From contig MU859175.1 of NCBI GenBank assembly GCA_033297205.1, positions 1 to 64,000 of the forward strand: 64,000 bases of DNA, read 5' to 3'. A program made the position numbers and the translations under genes. Below, piece after piece: positions 10,450 through 23,427 of this stretch; within the stretch, counting starts at the first letter, position 1, and each line of letters starts with the position of its first letter. The notes beneath the pieces are model-generated. The model worked only from the letters and a program-made list of their open reading frames with translations, searched no databases and was not told where the DNA came from. Source of the stretch: Pseudoneurospora amorphoporcata. Taxonomy: Eukaryota > Ascomycota > Sordariomycetes > Sordariales > Sordariaceae.

Positions 10450-11587
10450 TCAGAGAAACCGAAGACCACCGATAACGCCCATGATAACACCCATGTATCC
10501 GATGGTGCTCGACAGCCAGCGGCGGCCGGCATCGTTGGTGACCACGACGCTGGGCTTGGGCGGCTTGGAAAGGCTGGGAACAACAACGCCGCCGGGAGGA
10601 ACCACAGTCGTCTGAGCCGGCGGGGATCCGGAAGCAGGAGTAGTCGTCAGAAAGATGTCGGGAACCGAATTAGAGGGCGTGGGTTGCAACTTGGGAGGAT
10701 TCCCAGGTGTAACAGGAGCAGGAGGTGTCACTTGGATCTGACCATCGGCATGTTCGGACACAGGTACCAGGTCCGTCAGTGGGGTGGGGAACGCAAATTC
10801 GGAACACAGAGTCAGGTGTCCCTGGATTTGGCCTAAATTGGCCGTGTTAGTCCCAGCACCTGACGAGGAATGGGTGGCAGGAAGAGGGAATGACATACCA
10901 TCTCCGATTTGGCCAACCGAGCACAGCGGAACAGCTGCCGTGGTAACAACAGCCTTACCCTCTCCATCACTTTGTGGGACAACCACTGTCGTGGGTAGGA
11001 CTGTGGTCCCGACGACGACCCCGTTGATCGCAGCGTCCTGGTGGCTGTCACCACAAGGGATCACCAAGATCTCTGCGGGACTGCACTGCTCAGCCCACCA
11101 GCGGTCATAAAGGTTTTGGAAGTCACCAGAGCGGCATTGGTAGAAGACGGTGGACCCGCCGAATGCCAGAGAGCCGTTGTTGCATACCGAGAAGCCAGCT
11201 GTGTAGATGGCACCGGCCTGGGGAGGCCCGTCAAACTGGAACTGGAAATTCGAGGCAATGTATCCGGTTCGACCATGGGCGTCAGTCAACACACCATCCA
11301 CAAGCTGGGAGACGAGGGTGCCTTCGCCATGGCACCGGCGCGTCTGCTGTTGTACCAGGGTATTGTCAGCCGATCATTCTTGGTCAACCGGGGTCTAGAC
11401 AGTCGGGGCTTACCTCGCTTCTCTTGGTCGGGTTGCCGAGCTCCAATATTGAGATCTCAAACTTGCCATCGAAACTCGGGGCACATCCCGCGGGGGCTTT
11501 GGCTTCGGGGGCAATCTTGGCCGTGACACCCTGGGCAGCGGCGGGGGCCACGCAGGCAAGAAGAGTGAGGGCCTGGTATTGCTTCAT
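10450..11587 (-). CDS. Pir-type covalently linked cell-wall protein with GPI-like tail
   Basis: Three exons (11414-11587, 10899-11346, 10450-10832) give 334 residues. A signal peptide (1-19, ending AAAQG) is followed by a dibasic KR at 55-56, a likely Kex2 site as in yeast Pir proteins. Residues about 63-156 form the Pir cysteine domain: FQFDGPPQAGAIY at 94-106, VFYQC with C129, SGDFQNLYDRW, and Cys at 63, 113, 129, 146 and 156. Two Pir-repeat motifs follow: QIGDGQIQ (204-211) and ADGQIQ (236-241). A Pro/Thr-rich stretch and a hydrophobic C-terminus suggest a GPI anchor signal. Known for the family: the repeat Gln forms an ester link to beta-1,3-glucan. Inferred: a structural wall protein. 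Odd: repeats come after the Cys domain, the reverse of yeast Pir proteins, and intron 2 interrupts the first repeat. Confidence 0.88.
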
Positions 11588-13399
11588 CTTGTGGTGATGG
11601 GCTGGCTCTTGCTGGGGATTCTTTTCACTGGATGATGGCGGGGGTATCCAGAAAACAGAAGGCGAGAATGGAAGCGGCTAAGGAGATACCGTGACGATGG
11701 CAGCGGTCCTGAATGGGGGAGAATGCGATGGAAGTGTCTTGCAAAAGTGATGTTGGAGATGAGAATATCATAAGCAAAAAGTAAAAAGTTCCTGAAGCTG
11801 ATCTTGTACGAGACGGAGAAGAAGATCTGGGGAAACCGAGGGGACGGAAGGCCGGGTTTAAGTGAAAAACTTGAAGCCGAGTCGGCGTCACTTGGTTTTG
11901 GCTTGTTCATTCCCGTGTATCGTTTGGATTCGGATGTTGTTGCTTTTGTTCACCCGTCTTGTGGTTGGACTGGGCAACCACGGATGTCCGTCATTCCCGC
12001 GGGTACCTGGGATGCCAGTCTGCCAGGTATCACCCGCACCTCAAAGTACCACGCTTGTGGTTTCCATCTGGGAGACGGAGATGTGGAAAGAGCCATGTTC
12101 TGTTGACCACCTCAAGTCTGGACACTCAACACTCAAGATTCGGTGGGTCTTGGAAGGATCTGGACCAGGTCCTGTGGTACCTTCCTCGAACAACTCCAAA
12201 CCCGTTGGACTCGGTGCTGTGATCACCGTGCACCCCCGCCACCACCGTTCGGCCCCAGCCGCGTGAGTTAGGTTGCATTTGTCTAAAGTGTCACTTGGTC
12301 GCGACTGGTTGAATAGACGTGTCTTCCCCAACCGTCACTGCTTGACAGCATTTGACAAGACGAACGGAAGTCTTGAAGAACGTCACAAGCATGGAAGTGA
12401 ACCACAATGAAGCCAGCCACAACCGGCCGCCATGGTGACTGCCCCCTTGAATGTGGCCTCCCCATCCATATGGCAGTCGTAGTTACCCTTTGGGCAGCTT
12501 CCTCGTGAAGCACGACATCTATGGCCCCACCTTGAGAGCCCAAGTTGGTGGTAGTACCTTCCCAAGTATCAGAGCAGCAGGGGCAAATCATGACACTCAA
12601 TCTTGCTGATTCGTGCGGCCGTACCTGCCTTGTGCTATCGATACTAGAGGAATAGTAAGCAAGGGGCCGAGGCACCGATGGCTTTGTCAGTGGTTGGGTC
12701 CGAGTTCGGCGCCGGCACATTGACGGGGAGGTTCCGACTCATCGTGCCTAGCGCAGCAAATGTTCGCTCTGGCAACACCATGAATAATACCAACACCATG
12801 CGAATACACAACAAGGAAGTCAGACACAGAGAAGAGTCCAGTCGGACACAACTTGGATGCCCCCGTGGTAGACGCTTTACTACATTTTCACTCCCCTGGA
12901 TCAGCTCGGAAAAGCATCCTCGATCCAATCACACCAAAGAAAAGGGACCTGACTATCATCAAATACACGGAGCAGGCTCGTATGGGTCCAGAGTTCCTGT
13001 CTGTGTACACAAGTGAAGGACGACACTTGAGGTTGTGCACCGTTACACGGATCTCAGCTTCTGCTAGTCACCACACCCTGCAGCTGTCATCATCCAAAAT
13101 TGAAAATTGGTATCATTATCCCATGGATCATGGTGGAAACAGGCTCGCTCCTCTGGTGCTACACAGCATGCCCAATTTCTCCATCCTTGACTCCATCTTC
13201 TCCGTGTCACATACTCCCAGCTATGCACCTGCCAAAGATACAAGACATTCCGCACGCACCAAAACTTGGACCTATTACACATTCATCGCCGGTTATCTAA
13301 AATAAACATGAACCAAGACAACACGCCTCATGACTCCCCATTGGCCAACCTCGCTCGCCATTCCTTAGCACGAGTCGGCCATCACACAATCATCATGTC
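11588..13399. other. Intergenic region
   Basis: 1.8 kb with the promoter of the Pir-type gene and the 3' flank of the MARVEL gene. Several ORFs of 80-150 codons occur on both strands, but they overlap, lack recognisable motifs and have unbiased codon use. I see no supported gene. Confidence 0.5.
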
Positions 13400-14593
13400 T
13401 CACTGTGGGAATGATGTAGGTTGTGAATATCCTTGCGAGTGACTGGGCATCTCGTGCGGGTTGGAGCTGTAAGACTGGGTGGCTTGAGGATACTGGGCTG
13501 GGGTATGAACTTGGACGGGGGTGTGACCTGGGGCCTCGGCGTATTGCTGAGGAGGGTGGTGCGCCGGAGCATACTGAGCGGGAGCCTGCTGTGCCGGATA
13601 TTGCTGGTCGGGATGTCCATACGGGTATGGCTGTGGGGATGGGGTCGGGATCGGGGCCGGGGCCGGAGACGTTGTAGGCGTTGGTTGATACTGCTCTACC
13701 GGCTGTTGCACGGGGACCTGTGACTGGTATGCCTGCTGATCGGTGTACTGTGGGTATGATGGAGGTGCAGGTCCTCCTTGTTGGGCGTTGAGTATCGGCG
13801 TGTGCTGTGCGTTCATCTCCAAGGCCCCAGGGTTGTGAGTAGCCTTAGGTCCCTTGTTGGCCTGGTAGTACAGACGGAAGTTGTGCGCGTTATAGGCAAA
13901 TGTTGCGACGAAGAGGAGCCTGGTCCCAACTCAAGTCAGCGACAATCATCCATCAGGAAACCCATTGCCTGAGACTCACATTTGAACGGCACTCAGACCG
14001 GCGATACCAGACATCATGGCGAGGCCGCCCTTACTAGCGACGGCAACTCGCTTCACAACGGTACCTCGCTTCACAATGGTGCAGTGATGGGCACTGATGC
14101 TGCTTCCATCGTCATAGCATCCCTCGACATTAACATTCACTGTGAAGGTTGCCCTGTTCGCCGCATTCGCACCCATGGAGGCCAGCCAAAGGATGACCAT
14201 GAAGAGATCTAAAGATAAGGTCGCCCAGATATTGTACGCCTTCCGAGCGCTCAGGACCTTTTCGCTGACCAGGGACCAGATGCAGATGATCCAGGTAAAT
14301 AGCGACTTCACAATACGTTAGTCAGTGACATCGAGGCCTTCCAGGGAAACATGACTTACACAAACGAGACCAAATGCGACAGCGTTCATCAGATAACCAT
14401 GAATGAGATAACCAGCCAACCCGGCAATTATGAGGCCAAAGAAGATCTGGAATCCTCGCACAACGACATGCCAAATTGGTGTTTCGGCGGTCCATGGCTC
14501 TTCACTCCCCGGAGCGGCCTTGGGTGCTGACCAGGACTGCTTCCATTCTGCGGATGTTGCAACAGCCGATTTTTTCGGCTCGTATGAGGCCAT
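13400..14593 (-). CDS. MARVEL-domain membrane protein with Pro/Gln-rich tail
   Basis: Three exons (14360-14593, 13980-14305, 13400-13919) give 359 residues; donors GTAAGT and GTGAGT, phases consistent. Four hydrophobic segments lie at about 43-64, 70-92, 100-125 and 170-195 (RGFQIFFGLIIAGLAGYLIHG, LFTWIICIWSL, NIWATLSLDLFMVILWLASM, GGLAMMSGIAGLSAVQMLLFVATF). The third segment is followed by a Cys-containing loop with a pair of cysteines (EGCYDDG, HHCTI), as in fungal MARVEL proteins. The last 150 residues are rich in Pro, Gln and Tyr and must be cytoplasmic. MARVEL proteins are tied to plasma-membrane domains and vesicle traffic; the function here is not known. A membrane-associating fungal MARVEL protein is the best call. 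Confidence 0.8.
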
Positions 14594-17500
14594 TTTGAAT
14601 CGAGGCTCTGCAATGCTAGCAGAACACGTATGCTGTCAAAATCCTTATGAGACTCGGAAAGAAAAATTTTGGGAGCCGTGGTTCAGAGAAAACGAGCCAA
14701 GCCTGAGCTCCTCAGACGCGGAGGGCCTGACTCTTAAGAAAATCGGCATGTCAAGGGGTCTGCCAGACACACTGCATCAAACTCGACCCAAAGCGGCCCC
14801 GAATTCGAGGGACATCAAGCCCGCAGTGAGTCGTCCCGCCAATCTCTTCAGCCAGCTTGGCATCGGTCGGTTCTCTTGCATGGGACGAGGCAGAATCTGT
14901 GAAGTCTGTAGCCAAGAAAAGACACACGGCAAGCCATGAGTCCCCTGTTCACATGTTTCCTGGTCATTTGGACCCAATGAGATGTCAGGGCTTGGTGAAC
15001 TATTGCTTCAGCCGCAACCCAGGCAAGGAAGCATCCTACCATTTATGCCGGCGGTGTTGGTGGTGATACTCTAATATCGGGACTAGCACTTGCTTGCATC
15101 TCTCGCCAGGACGTGGGGTTTCGGGGCTCACAAACCCCAAAATGTACAGACCTCTTCCACGACGGTCTAGCCCTTATGAGGTGGCTTTTTTCTTCGTATT
15201 GCCATCGTTCAATCAACGACGAGACCAGGAGAGAACTCAAGGTCCTTCAGCTGAATCTTCATTCATCGAGACTCGTGAGTTCCCATTCGCGGTCCCTTGA
15301 CTTTCGTGTCACAAAGCTCATGGGATACGATAAGGTTTCTGGTCCCTTGCTCTAGCTCGGCTAACTCATCCATTCGAAGGACAGCTTCCATGGTGTGGCT
15401 GTCGACAGGTATCGTGACTATTGGCTTGGCGTTTCGCAGCCCATCTAGGGAAGGAAACAGTTTGTACGTACCAGGCTGTGTTACACTACATCTCTTTCTT
15501 ATCACCGCCGTGAGAAACAGACAATGGGATCTTCTGATAGGCACTTATAGGTACAGTATGCCCTTTTGGTGTTTCCCCGCAAGTCTCAAACACCTCAGCT
15601 ATTTCAGGCCGGATAGATACGAAACTATATCTATCCCATCGGGCCTCAACAGACAGCTCAGCTCGTTCCAGGCTCTCCTCTTCTTACAGGTCCTCGATAC
15701 AGCTTATTCTGAACTTTTAGAAGAATAAGGGGACCATGAAACCGGAGCAGATTCTCTCCGCCCTGCCTACCGACAACATGGCATTGCTCCAACTGAACAA
15801 TTCCCAAAAGGGCTTGCTGTGCGAAAAACGCCAAGACTCGGGCCCGTTATAGTGGCCAAGTCACTTCGCGTTTATCAATGGAAACTGGGGTGTTACATCG
15901 CGCAAAGCTTAATAAGTTTAACCACCGTGAAGAGGTCCTGGTTGTTGATTGGTCGAAATACAGTCACTCCTTACTCGCACTCGTTGAGATGTGGGCGAGC
16001 CATTTTTGGTTGACCGCAAGCTCTGATGGAAAAGATGTCAAAGTTGGGCAAGAGGGAGTATGAAATTGTAAAGGCAAGAATGCGACCAAGTTCCTTCGGT
16101 AAGCAAAAGCCAGGAAGAGGTGCGTACATGAATCCTTCATATTTCCCGATTTCTTTGTCCTGGTCCCGCGGTGTTGGGCGTCAAGACGCTAGATTCGTCT
16201 CTTCTTCCTGCATGGCATGACCGCGCTATTTCAATTACTCATAAAGACTCCTCTTGCGAGTTTTCGGCACATGAGGGGAAAGCTCCATACAAAAACAGAT
16301 CGTTGCCAACACCCCAACAACAGCAGGGTTCACAATCTCAAGGTTGCTAATAAGGATGACTGTTAAATAGACTTGACACTCATGAAAAAAGAGGCAAGTG
16401 TGATAATGCCATGGTATACACTATAATAAGCAAAAGCCACCAGTCTTACGTCTATGACAGGGATTCCGGGAATACCAAATACGGTGTTTGCTTGGTTAGC
16501 CGGAACAAAACCTCGAGGACACTTCGCCGCCCTCGGCGCTGAACTTGGTGTATTATTTGCAGGCTCTTGTGGTAATGTCTCTCTGTCTCTTCACGGGATT
16601 ATTCAAAGGTTTCTTGCCGATACCCAAAGAACGAACTTCCGGTAATCAATGAGCTCGGACAGACTCCCGGATCACTAGACCCACCCAGGCCGCTCCCGGG
16701 GATCCACTTGCGGGTCTGTGGGTTCCTCGGGTTCGGGATCCGGGAAAACGCCGGGATGCTATGAAAAATACTTGGCCACTCTTGCTTCTCTAAACTACAC
16801 CAAAGGTCAGGCTTCTAATGACAGTATGCATATGGCCATAAGTCGATTACTTGGGGGTTGTGGTGCGGTGTTGGGACCTTTTCTTCAACCCCTACTTAAC
16901 TTTTTTCCCCGTCGTCGCCGAAACACCTACCACCAGCCTGAGGTTTAGCGCATAACCACCTCTTTCTTTCCCGGATTGCTCGTGAACTCCAATCCCGAAT
17001 ACATTCAACACTCCTAAGCTTTCATCCTCAACACGTAGCCCGCCTCTTTGCTTTCCAGCCGCCAAATTCCCAATGCAAAAACCCACCAGCCATCTCCCCT
17101 CATCCCTCCGTCCGCAGCTTACCAGGCACCAGGTACTGAGGACACCTACCACCAAGGACAATTAACCCTATACCCCTTCAACCCCTTCTCTCCATCAGAA
17201 AAACATCCCTCAACACCCACCCATCACGACTCCCGGATCTTTGCAACCCTGTTCCGTATAGATCGTCACTATCGTCACCGTTAGCACTCTATCCTTCCAC
17301 CCTTCTGACCTTCCTCCCACTCAACGCCCCTCCTCCCGTCCTACCGCGCACGATCCCCCAGCTCCTTTAATAGACAGCTCATGCCGCCCCGGTACTAAAT
17401 CTTCCCCAGCGCCTTCGGATTTGTCCCAACAACAACACCACCCCAAGTAATCCAAGCCTCTCCAACCTCAAAAATCCATCAAGGCACGTCGATAGGAAAG

Positions 17501-18938
17501 CCAGCAAGAACCATAACAATAAAGGGAGAGAAAAAAGGGGCAACTCAGCCCGACATTTAGCGTCCAGATATCCCATGCTAACAGACTAGCTGTCATACAG
17601 CCCCATACAATCTCCCGTAGCCTGTGAGCGGGAAAGGGTGTACCACCGTTGACTAGCTTTTTTTGTCGCAGTCTGAGTCGGCGAAGGAGTGGAAGGTTGT
17701 TATTATCGGGTCTGTTCCTGTCAACAATCGATTGGCGAGGACGCTGGGGTTGGTGGAGGAGTGGACGGCGGTGCCTAAGAGGGACAGGCTGGGGAGTTTC
17801 ATAGTTGGAAGAGCGGAATGGGGTGTGGTGTGGTGCAATGTGGAGTTTGGATTATTAGGTTTTGGCGGTGTTGTGCTGGAGGTGTGAGACGGTGAGTTGT
17901 TGTGGTTGAGGTGGTGTGACAGTACGGGGTGACGGTGACGGGAAGAACTGGAATGGTGGGTAGGTAAGGGGATGTTGCTCCCTTATATGTCCTAGTATAA
18001 CAACAGAGTGGTATCGCATGCATGCTGTGACCGTGGCGGTGTCATCAAGCCTTCATTCCTTCTTGGTCCTCACTCATGCTTCGACAATTGCCTTGCGATC
18101 AGCGTTTGTCAAGTTCCATTTGCACATCAACGCGTGTTTGCCATTTACTGGAATGTCACCGTATGTTCACCAGTTGATAATTAAAGATGTGCAGAGCGCG
18201 AGATTATGACAAGTAAAATCAACGCCCGCGTAAGCTGTTTATTTGTTTGATGATAGTCATCACAGTGCTGTCTCCTTTAGAAACCTCCCAGTTGACGCCG
18301 AAAAGTAGTAGAGAAGGCCTGCCAATCGATAACCCAACACAGATATAATCCTTCTGCTAATATGACAGGCGGAAGATGTAGAGATAATGAGTTGGTTCGT
18401 TGTCATGGAGAGTTTGCAGTGGCTGTTTTGCAGTACCGAGTCCTTCTTTGAATGCCTGCCACTTGCTCTTTACGGAAGAGTGAGTGGCTTGTCAAGTCGG
18501 CAATAGTATATATGAAGCCTCGTATGAAATGGAATAGTCCATCTTCATCGGGCTTTCTTCGCTTCGTCGACTTTTGCCGCGAAGCAATGATCGTGTTGTA
18601 CTTCAGTGCATATAACACAGGCCTATGTGGGATCCTCTCCAGCTTGAAAAATCGTATCATAGCATTGCATAGAGTTAGTCCTCACAACGAAGATACTTGG
18701 CCCTCATCCGCTAAATGAAACGCTTAGTTTTTGAGGCGGAACGGGTGACCATGGGAGTTTTTGCCTTGAGTCCCGCCACTTTGTGGGGAGTCTTTGGACT
18801 CCTGGGCGACTTGGTCCTCTGTTGATCTTCGACTCTGGTGCCAGCAGACGGGACGATGGTAGAACTGATGGCGTTGGTATACTTGGGCTTTGCAACCAAG
18901 GGACAGGGCGCAACCAAGTCAGACACGAGGCTGGACGC
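14594..18938. other. Gene-poor region (4.3 kb)
   Basis: I see no gene with domain or codon support between the MARVEL and HIR1 genes. ORFs stay below 170 codons and none matches a family I know. The segment 18714-18938 is discussed as a possible HIR1 extension. Nothing looks like a transposon remnant to the eye. Confidence 0.45.
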
Positions 18939-21900
18939 CTAGTCCTCCACCTCCATGCCCTCTTCGGTGGTCTCCTTCTCCTCGTCGCCCAAGGTCATGT
19001 CCAATATTCTGGCGTATTGCACAGTCAACCGGTGGAGGTCGCGGAATTTACCTGTTGTTATCGAGTTAGAACAGTCATACGTAACACTCCTTGGAAGGAA
19101 GTAGCACTGGTGGACTCACCCAAGATAAGGACAACACCCTGTAGAAGGTCCTTACGATCCCACCCGCAAAGCTTGTCCTGTTTGCTAAACCATCCCTCTC
19201 CATCATCTGCGTCTCGCAAAACGCCTCCGATCAAGCTATTCAGTAGCTCCTCAACCTTTGTCTTCTGATTTTCGGCTCCGATCCTTTTGGCGTACATGAA
19301 CAGGTAGAGCCTAAACTCTTCCCGTGCACCCAAGGCCAGAGCGCCCGCAATGCGATTCTCGAGGTGAGCAATGCTGACGCTGCTTTCGAAGTTCTCAAAC
19401 CCGTCTCTCGCCAAGAGGGCCTTAACGAGGCGCTGAAGTGTATAGGCCCGTCCCTTGAGCAAGAACTCAGTCGTGGTATGGCGTTCCAGATACGGGATGA
19501 TTCCGGCTGAGACGTTGGCTTCTCCTTCTCCGTTCTTGGCTCCAGAAACTGGACCCACGGCTGTCGTCTGTAGCGCGCTGACGGAGGAATCGTTACTGTT
19601 CCAGTACTGACTGCCTACAGCCCACCATGATTCCGATAGTCGTTGCCAACCATATAAGCTCGTTGAATAGTAAAAACCGTCTCCGTTGCTAAGTGTCACA
19701 ACAATAACACCAGAACTGTTCAGATGAGCAGACGTCACACCAGGCGCTGGAGTTGCGCCGTGAGGTGATAACGAGGTCATTGCAATGTCGAGGATGGGGG
19801 CTAGAGAAACAGGTGGGTGAGGCGACGACATTGTCTTGATGTTGTAGACATGGCATAAGCCAACTGCGGTAACGCAAAGCAACCACGAATCTCTCGCTTC
19901 GAGGATGACGGGTTGTGACTCCAGCATGATGGCATTCAGAAGCCTTCGTCCGGCTGGCGACCACGTGTGGAGTGTCCCGTCCTCACACGCCGCAGCCCAG
20001 AAATGCTTGCTGCCAGCGACCAAGATAATGGCACGGGGTAAGAAATCCTGCCATAGCAAGGCGCCACGTTTCGTGGCTTTTATGCGTGCAGGTTCGCGGA
20101 CGTGTGTAGGATTCTTCGCCTCCAGAACCACGTTCTCGGGTACCTTTGTTGCGTCTTCTAGGTTGGTCTCCTCTTGTAGAACGCCCCTCTCAAGCGGCCG
20201 AAGAATGTGCGATCGAATCTTGGGGACAGCCAGCCTGACATGAGAGTAGGCAATGTTGGGGCTAATGACGGCCGGTCGGAGGAATTCGGGCGTAGGCACA
20301 AGGCCATGTGCGGGTGTTGAAAGAGGTGCCGGCTCTAGGCCATCAACTCCATTTACCACTATAGGGACTGGACCAGCAGCTGCGTGTTTGGCAGAAGGCT
20401 CCTCCTCCTCCTCTCCCTCCACAATAACCGCTTTCCTCTTGTTTCCTAGTAGCATTGCCGCAATACCACCCCGAGGTAGACCGTCGTATGGCTTTGAGAG
20501 ATCCAATATCGTTTGGGGTGTGTCGCTTTGAACCGGCTTCGTTGAGCTTGCGCCAACAAGCTGTGCCTGTGGCAGGGATGATAAGCCTGTTCCGGATGAC
20601 GAAACAAGCAGTGGGGCAACTCTCTTCTTGCCGTCCTTCGTGATCGTAACACGCGATTTCAGCTCGGCAATTCGCTCGGCGGTCTTGTCGGCGCTTTCCT
20701 CCTCAGGCTTTTCCGGCGGAGCTGGGGTCGCTGTGCCGTTTGTGTCGGCAGTCTTTGCTGCCGGTTTGACGCCATTGGTTGTAGTGGCGGTTTCTTTTTG
20801 CACAGGCCCTGTATCCCCCATCAGGGCGCCCATTCTTGATTCAGCTCCTCGTAACTCTTTCTCCTTGCTGTGGTTCTCTAGATGAAGACCGTCGACGTCT
20901 TCGGCGGTCCCCATTCCCTTTCTGGATCCGCCATACTTTTGCAGGGCTTTGTCGTTCTCTTCTGATTTTGCTACCCATCCCAGCTCTCCCGTCTCAAATT
21001 GGGCAGCAATTACACCACCATCCAGGCTAGCGGCGAAGACTGTCTGACCATCTGGGGTCCAAGCGAGATCGGAGACTGATTTGGACGCTATGTCCTGGAT
21101 TATCAGGACCGGTCGAGAGGTGTTCGTGTTCCAGATGGTGAGAGTTTTGTCCTGTCCAGCGGACGCAATGACCGTCACCAAGCCAGGGGCGGCAGCGCCA
21201 TTTGCGTTTGAGTTTTCGTCTGGTTTTTGTGTGTAAAACAAGCGAGGTGAAAACATGCAGACCTCAGTAGGTGCTTCATGTCCGATTAGGTTGATTTCGC
21301 TGTCCCAGCCGGTACGCTCGATGATGGCTATGCTGCTAACGGGTCCGTTGACTGCATTAGCGGCAGCAATGTGGTTGCCGTCGGGAGACCAGCTACATCT
21401 CCGGAAGTATGTCGTCAGCGGCGAGTGCTTAAACGGGACGCTGATCGAAGTTTCCAGGATGAAGTTGTTGACCATATCGTGTTGGGTCGCGTTCGGCGCT
21501 GGCGCGGTATAGCGGAAAATTTTGACGGTCCTGTCATCGCTCGCTGTTGCAAAGAATTTGTTGGCCGGATCGAACGTGATGCCCTTGACGTGGCTCTGAT
21601 GTACCGCCAGCGTCTTGAGCTTCTCAAAGGTATGTCCTGACCACACAACAATCTTGGAATCGAGGCCAACTGACACGAGGAGCGAGTTGTCGGGGGACCA
21701 GGCGAGGTCTTGCACATCGTTGTCGTGGCCAACTAGGCGCTTATATGTCTTCCAGTTCTCGACTGGGGGTGGTTCGTTTGTACCTGAGAACCTAGTTAGC
21801 ATTCCGCTTCTCTGCTCTTGATAGCATATCTGCCCCATTATGTGTGTCCGTACCAAAGGTAGATGTGTGAGATGGTGGGCTGCTGTCGAGATGGTAGATG

Positions 21901-22315
21901 CAGATGATCTTGTCGTCGGCGCCGGAAGCAAGATAGCGGCCGTTGGGTGAGAATCGGACAGAATGAATGGTTCCGAGGTGGTGGCTCATGTGGCAGAGCT
22001 GCCGGGGTTTCGTGTAGTTTCTGTCATGGGAGTTGAAGATGGCCTCGACGGACCAGACGCGGACATGGCCATCTCCGCCGGCGGTGGCTAGTCTCTTGCC
22101 GTCGGGAGAGACGTGGCAGCTGTAAACTTCGAAGTCCTTTTGTTCGCCTGGAAATCAAGACAAGGTGACAGTTAGCTGAGGATTCGACCATGACCAAAAG
22201 TACAACATTGGTGTTGTGCTGGGTTCGCGGCATCATCGAGTTTGAGGCATGCTCGGAAGGTGACCAGGACAAACGTACCACTATGGCTTAGCCATGAAGG
22301 CTTGATAAGATGCAT
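18939..22315 (-). CDS. hir-1: Histone chaperone HIR1 (HIRA homologue)
   Basis: Four exons (22279-22315, 21854-22147, 19120-21783, 18939-19051) join to 1035 residues; all GT-AG, all phase 1. The N-terminus MHLIKPSWLSHSG...DFEVYSCHVSPDGKRLATAGGDG is the classic HIRA start. A seven-bladed WD40 propeller follows (GHDNDVQDLAWSPD, ASDDRTVKIF, ASAGQDKTLTIW). At about 485-505 sits the B-domain, RVTITKDGKKRVAP, the Asf1-binding element of the family. The C-terminal half (about 550-960) is the HIRA C domain. Role by family: replication-independent H3-H4 deposition and histone-gene repression within the HIR complex, nuclear. The tiny 37 nt first exon is easily missed. An open frame continues 75 codons past the TAG; see findings. 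Confidence 0.95.
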
Positions 22316-23427
22316 CTTTGGATCGGCTCTCTCAATGGATATGGTGTAGTATTCATGTCGGGTGTGACGCCGTCAGTCCTGGGGAGTTGTCCGGGCAAAG
22401 ACAACAACGGCCGGCCAACTTTTTGGAAGTGCTAAAGGGAAATGGAATGGAGGATTGGGATGCGCGACGAAAGATGGATGCGCCGCGTCAGTCGGGTTGC
22501 TCTCCGTCCGGGGGTGTTGTTACGTTGCTCGCTCTACGTAGTGCTGGAAACACAGCCAATTGATAGGGCACAGAGACACTGGACGTCCGGCAAGAGCATT
22601 CCTCTTGGCAGCTTGGATTAATCCCCGGCTCTGTGCGAGATATGTAGAGGTATTCAGGTCTTGGCAGGCCCAGCAACATTGTAGTCCGCCGGGATCCTAT
22701 GGCGCTATTGCCCCCGGCATTTGCGTAGGTAACGGTGGGCTTGCCTGCCCCGAGCCGGGGATGCAGCGACGGCCTGTGGGGTGTCTCCTTCCATCAACCT
22801 TCTGTCAGAACTTCTTTGGACTTTCCTCATTCGTTTCTAATTTGAACAAACTGAACCTCGATGGCCTCGGTTGCTTTGACTCTCCTCCATGCCCTTCAAT
22901 TTCCACAATACTGGAATCATTTGAACTCATAGCAGCATGTTCAGCAATGTCAATCACGAGTGCCTTGATTCTAGACCACCACCATCACCTCCTCCGCTTC
23001 GAGACATGGGGGTTAGGGACACACAGCACTCTTTACCGTTTCACAGCGCAGATCTCAGGCTGTGACCAGTCGCCAGGAACAAAAACGGCAAACCGGATAT
23101 GTCCCTATGACCTCTTCCAGGCTCTGAGCAAGACTTGTCCCACGACCACATGATCACTCAAACGCGACATGGCCGGAAACAGCTTGATAACACGATCGGT
23201 ATTTGCGCTTTCATACACACAGCAGGAGACACCAACAGACATAGACCAAACAAAAGACGGAATAACCCAACATCCGGATTGCACGATTCACAAACTCCAA
23301 ATATCAACCGGCAGAGATATCCAACCAAAGAAATGCATGACAAGTGACGACAGACATGGGCCAAGCTCCTCCCGCCTTCTGTCTCTCGGGCGCGAAAAGG
23401 CGGGGACGATCCGGGCGGTGATCCAGT
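22316..23427. other. Intergenic region upstream of HIR1
   Basis: Shared promoter side of hir-1 and 3' flank of the Lys/Ala-rich gene. A plus-strand ORF of 197 codons (22560-23153) is Cys-, Pro- and Leu-rich without motif support and is not called. Confidence 0.45.

Noticed and set aside
22560..23153. 197-codon plus-strand ORF upstream of hir-1
   Set aside because: Cys/Pro/Leu composition, no motif and no codon bias; likely chance in promoter DNA.
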